From assembly GCA_029942185.1 (NCBI GenBank), contig JAOZTK010000004.1, forward strand, positions 1 to 35,704: DNA of 35,704 nucleotides. Direction: 5' to 3'. This document shows, in pieces, positions 1-7,788 of the stretch. The position numbers and the translations under genes are program-made. Below the pieces are notes generated by a model that had not been told where the DNA came from, made no database searches, and worked only from the letters and a program-made list of their open reading frames with translations. The stretch comes from Flavobacteriaceae bacterium. GTDB lineage: Bacteria; Bacteroidota; Bacteroidia; Flavobacteriales; Flavobacteriaceae. Each line of letters starts with the position of its first letter. The stretch's first letter is position 1.

Positions 1-183
1 AAAAATTATGGGCTTGAAATATTTCAAGTCCACAGGTTTTGCACTTGCTCCGTCTCCTTTTTTCAGGAATGGGTTTACTAAATCCAACCAAAAATCCACA
101 CCGGCACGAGTTGATTGCGCTAAATGAGAAACACCAATGGCAACCCCCGCAAAAAGTAATCCGAGGCCTATCTTTTTATAAAT
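1..183 (-). CDS. Unknown protein, 5' part only (runs off left edge); ATG missing
   Basis: Seen: directly after murA on the same strand there is an open frame of 61 codons to the window edge, reading roughly (x)YKKIGLGLLFAGVAIGVSHLA..., a two-lysine start followed by a hydrophobic stretch like a signal peptide or membrane anchor, then VDFWLDLVNPFLKKG. An in-frame TGA lies just upstream of codon ATT at 183-181. No ATG, GTG or TTG occurs before the hydrophobic segment, so the start would have to be ATT (or ATA at 171), or the real start was lost. The short gap after the murA stop (192) suggests the same operon as DUF4290 and murA. I do not recognise the family. The ORF-track entry at 39-305 (+) is the antisense shadow. 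Confidence 0.5.
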   Translation of the reverse strand, partial: MYKKIGLGLLFAGVAIGVSHLAQSTRAGVDFWLDLVNPFLKKGDGASAKPVDLKYFKPIIF

Positions 184-191
184 TCAAATAC

Positions 192-1499
192 TTAATTTAT
201 ACGGGTGATTTTTGCTCCAATAGCACGAAGTCGCTCATCGATACGTTCATAACCTCTATCAATTTGTTCAATGTTATGAATAGTACTCACTCCATCTGCA
301 GATAAAGCAGCGATCAACAAAGAAATACCCGCTCTAATATCCGGAGAAGTCATGGTAGTAGCTCGTAAAGGAGTTTCGTGATTGTTACCGATAACCGTGG
401 CTCTATGTGGATCACAAAGTATAACTTGCGCACCCATATCAATAAGTTTATCGACAAAAAACAAACGACTTTCAAACATTTTTTGATGAATTAATACACT
501 CCCTTTTGCCTGAGTTGCCACCACCAATACAATACTTAATAAATCAGGTGTAAAACCGGGCCATGGAGCATCAGAAACCGTTAGAATAGATCCGTCCATA
601 TAATTTTGAACCTCATAAGAATCTTGGGCAGGAACATATATATCATCGTTACGATTTTCTAATTTTATTCCTAATTTTCTAAAAACACTTGGTATCTGAC
701 CTAAATCTTTCCAACTTACATTTTTGATAGTTAGTTCAGATCGTGTCATGGCAGCCATTCCAATCCAACTCCCAATTTCTATCATATCGGGCAAAATAGT
801 ATGTTCACAACCCTTTAATTCTCTAACTCCTTCTATAGTCAATAAGTTTGATCCTACACCGGTTATTCTCGCTCCCATACTATTCAACATTTTAGATAAT
901 TGTTGAATATAGGGTTCACAAGCTGCATTGTATATTGTTGTCTTTCCTTTTGCAAGTACTGCAGCCATAATAATATTGGCAGTACCTGTTACAGAAGCTT
1001 CATCTAACAACATATCCGTACCTTGTAATTCATCAGCTTCTACTCCGTAAAAAAATTCTTTGTCATTGTATCGAAAATCCGCTCCCAATTTGATAAAACC
1101 TTCGAAGTGTGTATCCAAACGTCGTCGACCAATTCTATCGCCACCCGGACGAGGAATATAACCTCTACCAAACCTCGACAACAAAGGACCTACCAACATA
1201 ATAGAACCTCTTAATTGACTGCCGTCATTTTTAAAATCTTCTGACTCCAGGTAATCTAAATCAATTTCATCGGCTTGAAAAGTATAGGAATTCGCACTCA
1301 ACTTTTTAATTTTAACACCTAATTCGCCTAAAATAAATATTAGTTTATTTACATCTTTTATATTAGGAATATTATTGACTTGAACCTTTTCTGAGGTTAA
1401 AAGCGTCGCATTTAAAATCTGTAAACATTCATTTTTAGCGCCTTGAGGTGTGATTTCACCTTGAAGTTTATGCCCTCCTTCAACTTTGAAAGTTCCCAT
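192..1499 (-). CDS. murA: UDP-N-acetylglucosamine 1-carboxyvinyltransferase
   Basis: Transfers enolpyruvate from PEP to UDP-GlcNAc, the first committed step of peptidoglycan synthesis in the cytoplasm. The 435-residue length is normal for MurA, and the N-terminus shows the substrate-binding Lys-Asn pair (GAKNECLQ, K22/N23). The mobile catalytic loop reads RPGGDRIGRRRLDTHFEG. The residue that is Cys115 in E. coli (PGGC) is Asp here, at about residue 121. MurA enzymes with Asp at this position (for example in mycobacteria and chlamydiae) are intrinsically insensitive to fosfomycin, so that is inferred here. The start lies 2 bp downstream of the DUF4290 stop, indicating a shared transcript. Confidence 0.97.
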   Translation of the reverse strand: MGTFKVEGGHKLQGEITPQGAKNECLQILNATLLTSEKVQVNNIPNIKDVNKLIFILGELGVKIKKLSANSYTFQADEIDLDYLESEDFKNDGSQLRGSIMLVGPLLSRFGRGYIPRPGGDRIGRRRLDTHFEGFIKLGADFRYNDKEFFYGVEADELQGTDMLLDEASVTGTANIIMAAVLAKGKTTIYNAACEPYIQQLSKMLNSMGARITGVGSNLLTIEGVRELKGCEHTILPDMIEIGSWIGMAAMTRSELTIKNVSWKDLGQIPSVFRKLGIKLENRNDDIYVPAQDSYEVQNYMDGSILTVSDAPWPGFTPDLLSIVLVVATQAKGSVLIHQKMFESRLFFVDKLIDMGAQVILCDPHRATVIGNNHETPLRATTMTSPDIRAGISLLIAALSADGVSTIHNIEQIDRGYERIDERLRAIGAKITRIN

Positions 1500-1501
1500 G
1501 T

Positions 1502-2137
1502 TTATTTCCTTTTATATTTTCTCTGATTTTTACTTTGATTTTTACTTTTTGACTGTGTTCGTTTGTGACCTTGCATTAATTTGGTAGAAGCAATTAATGG
1601 GTGTTTTTTAATATCAAGTACCAGTTTACTATCTGATAAATCTCTTAAATGATTTTCAATAATAGTATCCGTAACACTGTCTTTATTCCACAATAAATAA
1701 CATTTTTTCATATGATTAGCAATTGACTGCGTCAGCTTCTCTTTCATCTCTCCCGCTTCCCAAGAAATTGCTACATCAATCATCGTTTGCATATTATGTC
1801 CATAATAACGATACTTAGAAGGCGACTTTGGATACGGTAATTTTTCCGGTTTTTCTTTTAGTTCTTCCTCTGTTGGGATTGTATAAGGTGAATCTACATC
1901 CAATTTAAAATCTGCAATTATAAAGAGTTGATCCCAAAGCTTGTGTTTAAAATCAGGGACATCTCTCAGATGTGGTTGCAAATTACCCATTACTTCAATA
2001 ATTGCTTTTGCCATCTTGTTTCGCTTTTCTCTATCAGGCAAAGCAATGCAATGATTTACTAATTTTTGAATATGACGGCCATATTCAGGTATTGCCATTG
2101 CAGGTCGCTCCGAATTATACTCTAAATCAAACTCCAT
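1502..2137 (-). CDS. DUF4290 domain-containing protein
   Basis: A 211-residue soluble protein with no signal peptide or membrane segment. The sequence (EFDLEYNSERPAMAIPEYGRHIQKLV..., KLPYPKSPSKYRYYGHNMQ) matches my memory of the Bacteroidota-specific DUF4290 family, whose function is unknown. The last 25 residues are a very basic Lys/Ser/Gln tail (GHKRTQSKSKNQSKNQRKYKRK) that could bind nucleic acid or be disordered. It sits immediately before murA with only 2 bp between them, an arrangement I recall from other Flavobacteriaceae, so a role tied to growth or cell-wall synthesis is a reasonable guess but not shown. It is the first gene of this minus-strand operon. Confidence 0.85.
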   Translation of the reverse strand: MEFDLEYNSERPAMAIPEYGRHIQKLVNHCIALPDREKRNKMAKAIIEVMGNLQPHLRDVPDFKHKLWDQLFIIADFKLDVDSPYTIPTEEELKEKPEKLPYPKSPSKYRYYGHNMQTMIDVAISWEAGEMKEKLTQSIANHMKKCYLLWNKDSVTDTIIENHLRDLSDSKLVLDIKKHPLIASTKLMQGHKRTQSKSKNQSKNQRKYKRK

Positions 2138-2220
2138 AAAAGTACTGTTATTAATTATTATTTATAGCTTGCAAATTACTTAAAAAAATTGAATTTTATC
2201 AAATTCTTTTACAGAACATA

Positions 2221-2266
2221 CGAATTCTTTTTGTTGATGATAGCAAACAGCATGCAAAAGAATTCG
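2221..2266. repeat. Perfect 11-bp inverted repeat in intergenic spacer
   Basis: cgaattctttt (2221-2231) is exactly reverse-complementary to aaaagaattcg (2256-2266), with a 24-nt loop. It lies in the 311-bp gap between the lipoprotein gene and DUF4290 (2138-2448), which otherwise holds only the possible small ORF and AT-rich spacer. There is no T-tract directly after either arm, so a simple terminator is doubtful. It could be an RNA stem downstream of the lipoprotein transcript or a protein-binding site. Confidence 0.4.
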
Positions 2267-2348
2267 GTTGCTAAAAAACCAAAAGTATATTCATTGGTAA
2301 ACCGGTAAACAAACGCTGTATTTCTCCAATAAAATCATAGTGTAAAAA

Positions 2349-2471
2349 CTAAGTATCCAATGTGTTTGTATTGCTTTTTTGAATCAATTGTCTCATCGAC
2401 AACAAACTACTTAAGGAAGCAATAGACCCTTTTTGATTGCCCTCTTGATTAAATTCCCAAAATTTTTGCAT
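2349..2471 (-). CDS. Possible 40-residue small protein overlapping the lipoprotein 3' end
   Basis: Seen: an ATG inside the last codons of the upstream lipoprotein gene (GATGCAAAA) opens a second frame of 40 codons that ends at TAG 2349. It reads MQKFWEFNQEGNQKGS followed by IASLSSLLSMRQLIQ and a short Asn/Thr tail. The overlap is 23 bp, as in translationally coupled genes. The composition (Ser/Leu/Gln, few Lys/Asn/Ile runs) is less like random AT-rich spacer than usual. It is too short for the ORF track. It could be a real small protein, an extended tail of the lipoprotein after frameshifting, or chance. Confidence 0.25.
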   Translation of the reverse strand: MQKFWEFNQEGNQKGSIASLSSLLSMRQLIQKSNTNTLDT

Positions 2472-2982
2472 CAACAGCGAACATGGTATGTATCTTTATA
2501 TCAAGATCTTCCGTTACAATTTCATCTGATGCTACCTCAACACGTAAATTGATTGCTTCCTTTTTGAGATATTCAGATAAATCTTGGCCTTCAAGATCTA
2601 AATATAAATTTGCACCTATAGTATCATCAATCACTAATTTTGAAGCTATTAATATTTCATCCAATCCCTCAGCGTCTAAATAAAAACTAATTGATTTTAA
2701 AAAACCAAAATCACTACTTGTAGGATTGATCACCGTTAAAGATGCTTCCTTTAAAATAATTTCTTCTATGAGGTTTTTGGACGTGTTATACGATAGAAAT
2801 GTGTTTTCGCTATCCGTTAAAAAGGGATAATTAAAACTAATCGGATCATCCACAATAATTGGAATTGGCGGCAAGGTCAGCACTTCATCAAAAGTCATGT
2901 TAAAATGAGTTAATTCATCAATTGTTTTACATGAATTAAGAAAAAATCCTAATGCGAATACAATTACTAATATTTTTTTCAT
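2449..2982 (-). CDS. Small lipoprotein of unknown function
   Basis: A 177-residue protein with a clear type II signal peptide: MKK, a hydrophobic core (ILVIVFALGFFL) and lipobox LNSC with Cys at residue 18. It would be exported and lipid-anchored. The mature part has no Cys pair or enzyme motif that I recognise. It looks rich in beta strands (for example ANLYLDLEGQDLSEYL, INLRVEVASDEIVTEDLDIKIHTMFAVDAKILG), like small Bacteroidota lipoproteins with an immunoglobulin-like or jelly-roll fold. It stands alone, divergent from clpB. The 5' untranslated region contains an inverted repeat (ttaaaag/cttttaa, 3011-3028). I cannot assign a function. Confidence 0.75.
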   Translation of the reverse strand: MKKILVIVFALGFFLNSCKTIDELTHFNMTFDEVLTLPPIPIIVDDPISFNYPFLTDSENTFLSYNTSKNLIEEIILKEASLTVINPTSSDFGFLKSISFYLDAEGLDEILIASKLVIDDTIGANLYLDLEGQDLSEYLKKEAINLRVEVASDEIVTEDLDIKIHTMFAVDAKILGI

Positions 2983-3137
2983 CTTTAGATAATTTTAGTT
3001 TTACACAATCTTAAAAGTCCCCTTTTAAAAAAACCTAAGCAGCAAAAATAGCATTAAAACTCACGAAACCTGAAAAAAAGTCATAAATATCAGGTGATTA
3101 GCGTCAAAATGTCCTATTGTTTACTACAATTGTTGCG

Positions 3138-3153
3138 TGGAATATCTTTTGAT
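3138..3153 (+). promoter_or_regulatory. Candidate clpB promoter (-24/-12-like or -7 element)
   Basis: TGG-AATATCTT-TTGAT carries GG, ten bases, then GA. This is one base from the sigma-54 pattern GG-N10-GC. The overlapping TATCTTTTG also resembles the Bacteroidota -7 box TAnnTTTG with one extra T, and a TTG lies 23 bp upstream (3117-3119). Either could drive clpB, about 90 bp downstream. The two readings cannot be separated by eye. Confidence 0.3.
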
Positions 3154-3244
3154 AATACCCTAAGTAGGAAGTTTAGATGACAAAAGATGAAGGAAGACAG
3201 AAAACTACCAAACTATATTAAAAAATAACCTAAAAAAAAATATT

Positions 3245-5833
3245 ATGAATTTTAACAATTTCACCATAAAATCACAAGAGGCTGTACAACAAGCGCAACT
3301 AATTGCACAAGGCTACGGACACCAACAAATTGAAAACGCACATTTACTAAGAGCCATGTTTGAAGTAGATGATAATGTAACTCCTTTTCTATTGAAGAAA
3401 ACAGGAATCGATCTTAGTATAATCACGAAAACTTTAGACCGTATTATCGAGAGTTTTCCTAAAGTTACAGGGGGTGATTTAATGCTGTCGAAAAGAGCCA
3501 ATAAAACACTCCTAGAAGCGAGTAATATTGCTAAAAAAATGAAAGATGAGTATGTAACTTTAGAACACATACTCTTGAGCGTTCTCGAATCAGATGGTAA
3601 AGCCTCCCAACTTCTCAAGGACAACGGGCTCACAAAAAAGGCATTACAATCCGCTATTACCGAGATGAGAAAAGGGAGCAATGTACACTCTCAAAGTGCT
3701 GAAGACACCTATAATTCACTTAAAAAATATGCGAAAAACTTAAATGATCTCGCTAAAACAGGAAAATTAGATCCCGTAATTGGTCGTGACGAAGAAATAC
3801 GCAGAATATTGCAAATTCTTTCTCGTAGAACTAAGAATAATCCCATATTAATCGGTGATCCGGGAGTTGGAAAAACAGCCATTGCAGAAGGTTTGGCACA
3901 TCGTATTATACGAGGTGACATTCCTGAAAACTTAAAAGATATTCAACTCTTTTCATTAGACATGGGTTCTTTAATTGCAGGGGCGAAATACAAAGGGGAA
4001 TTTGAAGAACGTTTAAAATCCGTTGTAAAAGAAGTCATTGAAGCAGAAGGAAAGATTGTTTTATTTATTGATGAAATCCACACTTTGGTCGGAGCTGGTG
4101 GTGGACAGGGCGCGATGGATGCTGCAAACATATTAAAACCAGCTTTGGCTCGTGGGGAACTTCGTGCTATCGGAGCCACTACTCTGGACGAATACCAAAA
4201 ACATTTTGAAAAAGACAAAGCTTTAGAACGCCGTTTTCAAAAAGTAATGGTTGATGAACCCGACACGGAAAATGCCATTTCAATACTACGAGGAATAAAA
4301 GACAAATACGAAGCTCATCACAAAGTATTGATTAAAGACAATGCCATTATTGCTGCTGTAGAATTATCACAACGCTATATTACTTCCCGTTTTTTACCGG
4401 ACAAAGCCATTGATTTAATGGATGAAGCAGCTGCTAAAATTAGAATGGAAATCAATTCCAAACCTGAAGAATTGGATGTCTTAGATCGTAAAATAATGCA
4501 ACTTGAAATTGAAATTGAAGCAATAAAACGTGAAAACGATCTTAAGAAGCTAGATAGCTTACGCAAAGAATTGGCTGAGATTAAAGATGAAAGAAATGTT
4601 TTAAATATAAAATGGACAAGTGAAAAAGACATCGTCGACAATATTCAAAAAATTAAAAACGACATTGATCACTTTAAATTGGAAGCGGAACAAGCAGAGC
4701 GTGAAGGCGATTATGAAAAGGTAGCCGAATTACGTTACGGCAAAATCAAAAAGTCCGAAGAAGAACTCAAGGAATTACAAACGAAAATGACCAAAAATCA
4801 AGCTACAGCATTGATTAAGGAAGAGGTCACTGCAGATGATATAGCCGAAGTTGTCGCAAAATGGACAGGAATTCCGGTTCAAAAAATGCTACAATCAGAA
4901 CGTGAAAAATTACTGCATCTAGAAGCCGAATTACACAAACGTGTCATTGGACAAGACGAAGCGATTCAAGCAGTTTCTGATGCGATACGTCGTTCCAGAG
5001 CCGGGTTACAAGACAGCAAAAAACCCATAGGTTCTTTCTTGTTTTTAGGGACAACCGGCGTTGGTAAAACAGAACTTGGAAAAGCACTTGCAGAATACTT
5101 ATTTGATGATGAAAGTGCTCTTACACGAATAGATATGAGTGAATATCAAGAACGTCATGCTGTCAGTAGATTAATAGGAGCTCCTCCAGGTTATATTGGA
5201 TACGATGAAGGCGGTCAATTGACGGAGGCCGTACGAAGAAAACCATACTCTGTAGTACTTTTAGACGAAATTGAAAAAGCACATCCCGACACATTTAATA
5301 TCTTATTACAAGTATTAGATGAAGGGCGCTTAACTGATAACAAAGGGCGTACAGCAGATTTTAGAAATGTAATTATCATTATGACTTCTAATTTGGGAGC
5401 ACATATTATCCAAGAGTATTTTGAGAATATGGAAATGGAAAATCGTGATGAAATTACCGGTAAAGCTAAAACAGAAGTAATCGCTTTATTACAAAAAACA
5501 ATTCGCCCGGAATTTCTCAACCGGATTGATGAAACCATTATGTTTACACCGCTAAACAAAGATGAGGTTCGACAAATTGTAGTATTGCAATTAAACAATT
5601 TAACAAAGATGCTACAAAAACAAAATATTATCTTTAAGGCAACTGAAGAAGCAATTGATTCCTTGGCAATTAAAGGTTATAATCCACAATATGGAGCACG
5701 TCCTATAAAGCGTGTCATACAACGAGAAGTACTCAATGAATTATCAAAAGAGATTTTAGCGGGAAGCGTAACTGCCGACAGTAAAATTCTTTTAGACGCA
5801 CTTAATAACCGTTTCGTTTTTAAAAATCAATAA
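3245..5833 (+). CDS. clpB: ATP-dependent disaggregase ClpB (Hsp104 family)
   Basis: A hexameric AAA+ unfoldase that rescues aggregated proteins together with DnaK. All domains are in order: Clp N-domain repeats (residues about 1-145), first AAA module with Walker A GDPGVGKT (about 204-211) and Walker B FIDEIH, a coiled-coil M domain (about 400-520, rich in Glu/Lys heptads), second AAA module with Walker A GTTGVGKT (about 604-611), and the ClpB D2-small C-domain. The M domain and the absence of a ClpP-recognition loop separate it from ClpA/ClpC. Length (862) is normal. It is a single-gene unit followed by a strong hairpin terminator. Heat-shock control is expected for the family. Confidence 0.97.
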   Translation: MNFNNFTIKSQEAVQQAQLIAQGYGHQQIENAHLLRAMFEVDDNVTPFLLKKTGIDLSIITKTLDRIIESFPKVTGGDLMLSKRANKTLLEASNIAKKMKDEYVTLEHILLSVLESDGKASQLLKDNGLTKKALQSAITEMRKGSNVHSQSAEDTYNSLKKYAKNLNDLAKTGKLDPVIGRDEEIRRILQILSRRTKNNPILIGDPGVGKTAIAEGLAHRIIRGDIPENLKDIQLFSLDMGSLIAGAKYKGEFEERLKSVVKEVIEAEGKIVLFIDEIHTLVGAGGGQGAMDAANILKPALARGELRAIGATTLDEYQKHFEKDKALERRFQKVMVDEPDTENAISILRGIKDKYEAHHKVLIKDNAIIAAVELSQRYITSRFLPDKAIDLMDEAAAKIRMEINSKPEELDVLDRKIMQLEIEIEAIKRENDLKKLDSLRKELAEIKDERNVLNIKWTSEKDIVDNIQKIKNDIDHFKLEAEQAEREGDYEKVAELRYGKIKKSEEELKELQTKMTKNQATALIKEEVTADDIAEVVAKWTGIPVQKMLQSEREKLLHLEAELHKRVIGQDEAIQAVSDAIRRSRAGLQDSKKPIGSFLFLGTTGVGKTELGKALAEYLFDDESALTRIDMSEYQERHAVSRLIGAPPGYIGYDEGGQLTEAVRRKPYSVVLLDEIEKAHPDTFNILLQVLDEGRLTDNKGRTADFRNVIIIMTSNLGAHIIQEYFENMEMENRDEITGKAKTEVIALLQKTIRPEFLNRIDETIMFTPLNKDEVRQIVVLQLNNLTKMLQKQNIIFKATEEAIDSLAIKGYNPQYGARPIKRVIQREVLNELSKEILAGSVTADSKILLDALNNRFVFKNQ

Positions 5834-5858
5834 GATAAATTACACCAATTCTCTCTAC

Positions 5859-5906
5859 AAGCATCCGGCTTTTATCGACCTATAGATCAATAACCGGATG
5901 CTTTTT
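5859..5906 (+). terminator. Rho-independent terminator after clpB
   Basis: aagcatccgg (5859-5868) pairs perfectly with ccggatgctt (5894-5903) and is followed by a T-run. The loop is about 25 nt, itself containing tatagatcaata. It ends the clpB transcript before nhaA. Confidence 0.75.
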
Positions 5907-5941
5907 ATTTTGTTTAAATAAGACAAAAAATAAATTATGAT

Positions 5942-5949
5942 TACTTTTG
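5942..5949 (+). promoter_or_regulatory. Bacteroidota -7 box directly before nhaA (possible leaderless start)
   Basis: TACTTTTG fits TAnnTTTG exactly and ends only 4 nt before the ATG at 5954 (TACTTTTG-TCTT-ATG). Transcription from this box would begin at or next to the start codon. A -33 TTTG at the usual 17-23 bp is not obvious; one lies 29 bp upstream (5909-5912). Confidence 0.4.
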
Positions 5950-5953
5950 TCTT

Positions 5954-7258
5954 ATGATACAAAAATTTATACTTACACCTTTTCAAAAATTTGTTAAGAT
6001 AGAAAGCCTGAGTGGGATGTTATTAATGGGAGCCACAATACTTGCAATGACTTGGGCAAACTCTTCCTATAGTGAATCTTATAACGCCCTTTGGCAGTAT
6101 AAAATAGGTATAAGTTCTCAGAATTTCGAACTTACTAAACCGCTTATTTTATGGATAAACGACGGGCTTATGGCAATCTTTTTCTTTTTAATAGGATTGG
6201 AAATTAAGAGGGAATTGCTTATAGGCGAATTAAATTCAATACGAAAAGCGGCTTTCCCTTTGTTTGCTGCAGTTGGTGGGATGCTCATACCTCTTGCTTT
6301 CTTCCTTCTCTTAAATCAGAATCCTGAAACAGCGAATGGTTGGGGAATTCCCATGGCAACAGATATCGCTTTTTCTCTAGCAATTTTGACCTTACTCGGC
6401 GATAGAGTACCCTTAAGTTTAAAAATATTTTTAACCGCATTTGCAATTGTCGATGATCTTGGGGCTGTACTTGTCATCGCAATTTTCTACAGTGAAAGTA
6501 TAAATTGGATGTTAATCGCTTACTCAATTATACTACTTCTATTTTTGTTTTTCCTTAGCTATAAAAATATATATTCAAAGTATCTAAGTCTGACTATAGG
6601 AATTATAGTATGGTTTCTATTTTTAAAATCAGGATTACATCCAACGATAGCCGGCGTTTTGCTTGCCTTCACAATTCCTATTAGGCAAAAGATTGATTTA
6701 GGCACCTATATAACCGAGCTTTCCGGAATTATTACACGAATTAAAGATTGTCCACCGAATGAAAATTCTATTTTAAATAAAAAACAGATCTCACAAATTG
6801 ACGATTTAGAAGACTGGACAGAGCAAGTACAGTCTCCGTTACAGCACCTTGAACACAAACTGCATAATTGGGTCGCTTTTTTTATAATGCCAGTTTTTGC
6901 ATTAGCCAATGCGGGAGTCGTATTCAGTATGAATATGAAATTGGATATACCCCTAATAATTAACATTGTGTTGGCCTTATTCCTAGGGAAATTTATAGGT
7001 GTTACACTTCTGTCTATCTTGGGTATTAAGCTTAAATTAGCAGAGTTTCCTGAAGGTGTAAATTATTGGCAATTAGTAGGAATATCTATTCTAGCAGGTG
7101 TTGGATTTACTATGTCCATTTTTATTGCAAACTTAGCTTTTGCTGAACACACTGTTTTTATAGATTCTGCCAAAGTCGGTATCTTAATTGGATCTCTTAT
7201 TTCCGGTATTGTTGGTTACATCATCCTAAGAATGAGTAGTAAACCCATCTCATCTTAA
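5954..7258 (+). CDS. nhaA: Na+/H+ antiporter NhaA
   Basis: Inner-membrane antiporter exporting Na+ (or Li+) in exchange for protons, for pH and sodium homeostasis, which suits a marine or salt-exposed organism. The 434-residue protein has about 12 hydrophobic segments and the hallmark motifs: MATDIAFSLAILTLLG with the TM-IV aspartate, AIVDDLGAVLVIAIF with the paired ion-binding aspartates of TM V, and GVGFTMSIFIANLAF near the C-terminus. It is longer than E. coli NhaA (388) mainly because of a hydrophilic insert (about residues 255-295) between TM VIII and IX, common in Bacteroidota homologues as I recall. Monocistronic and convergent with the PTPS gene. The ATG sits 4 nt after a -7 box. Confidence 0.95.
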   Translation: MIQKFILTPFQKFVKIESLSGMLLMGATILAMTWANSSYSESYNALWQYKIGISSQNFELTKPLILWINDGLMAIFFFLIGLEIKRELLIGELNSIRKAAFPLFAAVGGMLIPLAFFLLLNQNPETANGWGIPMATDIAFSLAILTLLGDRVPLSLKIFLTAFAIVDDLGAVLVIAIFYSESINWMLIAYSIILLLFLFFLSYKNIYSKYLSLTIGIIVWFLFLKSGLHPTIAGVLLAFTIPIRQKIDLGTYITELSGIITRIKDCPPNENSILNKKQISQIDDLEDWTEQVQSPLQHLEHKLHNWVAFFIMPVFALANAGVVFSMNMKLDIPLIINIVLALFLGKFIGVTLLSILGIKLKLAEFPEGVNYWQLVGISILAGVGFTMSIFIANLAFAEHTVFIDSAKVGILIGSLISGIVGYIILRMSSKPISS

Positions 7259-7305
7259 ATTGGTTTAATCAAAAAGAATGCTGAAACCGGAGTTTGTATT
7301 TTTTC

Positions 7306-7716
7306 TTATCCTCCGTTATAAACTACAAAGTTACGAGGCGTTTCGTACAAAGTAATTTTTAGTTTTAGTTTTTCGGGAATATATGGGCGTAATCTCTTCC
7401 AAATAACCACTGAAATATTTTCTGAGGTTGGATTCAATTCCTTAAATTCGGGAACTTGAATGTTGAGGTTTTTGTGATCAAATTCATCTTCAATTTTTTC
7501 TTTTATCAATTCTTTGAGTCGTTTCATATCCATCACAAAACCTGTTTGCAAGTTTATTTCGCCGGTAACTGATACTATTAATTCATAGTTATGTCCGTGA
7601 AAATTCGGATTGGCACACTTGCCAAAAACATCTTCATTACGATCGCCCGACCATTCGTTATTATACAATCTATGGGCAGCGTTAAAATGAGCTTTTCTAC
7701 TAACAGTTACTATCAT
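7306..7716 (-). CDS. queD: 6-pyruvoyltetrahydropterin synthase / QueD family protein
   Basis: Converts dihydroneopterin triphosphate either to 6-carboxytetrahydropterin (queuosine route) or to 6-pyruvoyltetrahydropterin. Zinc ligands are visible as H15 (FNAAH) and H40/H42 (FHGHNY). The catalytic Cys is C34 (FGKCANPN), the Asp-His pair is D80-H81 (FDHKNL), and the pterin-binding Glu is about E125. The FGKC.NPN.HGHNY and TSEN blocks resemble animal PTPS as much as E. coli QueD. The ORF track begins at a TTG (7743); I prefer the internal ATG at 7716, which gives 136 residues and begins MIVTVSRKAHFNAAH, as expected for the family. No other queuosine gene is nearby, so the product is uncertain. 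Confidence 0.85.
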   Translation of the reverse strand: MIVTVSRKAHFNAAHRLYNNEWSGDRNEDVFGKCANPNFHGHNYELIVSVTGEINLQTGFVMDMKRLKELIKEKIEDEFDHKNLNIQVPEFKELNPTSENISVVIWKRLRPYIPEKLKLKITLYETPRNFVVYNGG

Positions 7717-7788
7717 GTGGCTAATATAAGTATCCGTTTTCAATTATCAATATATAAATTTAGAAAATGAAAAACTGTAGACTGTTAA

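Noticed and set aside
39-305. ORF of 88 aa on the plus strand
   Set aside because: Antisense to the murA 3' end and to the partial minus-strand gene; no family features.
7717-7743. TTG start for the PTPS-like gene giving nine extra residues
   Set aside because: The extension MKTDTYISH is not typical of the family; the ATG at 7716 aligns with the usual N-terminus.
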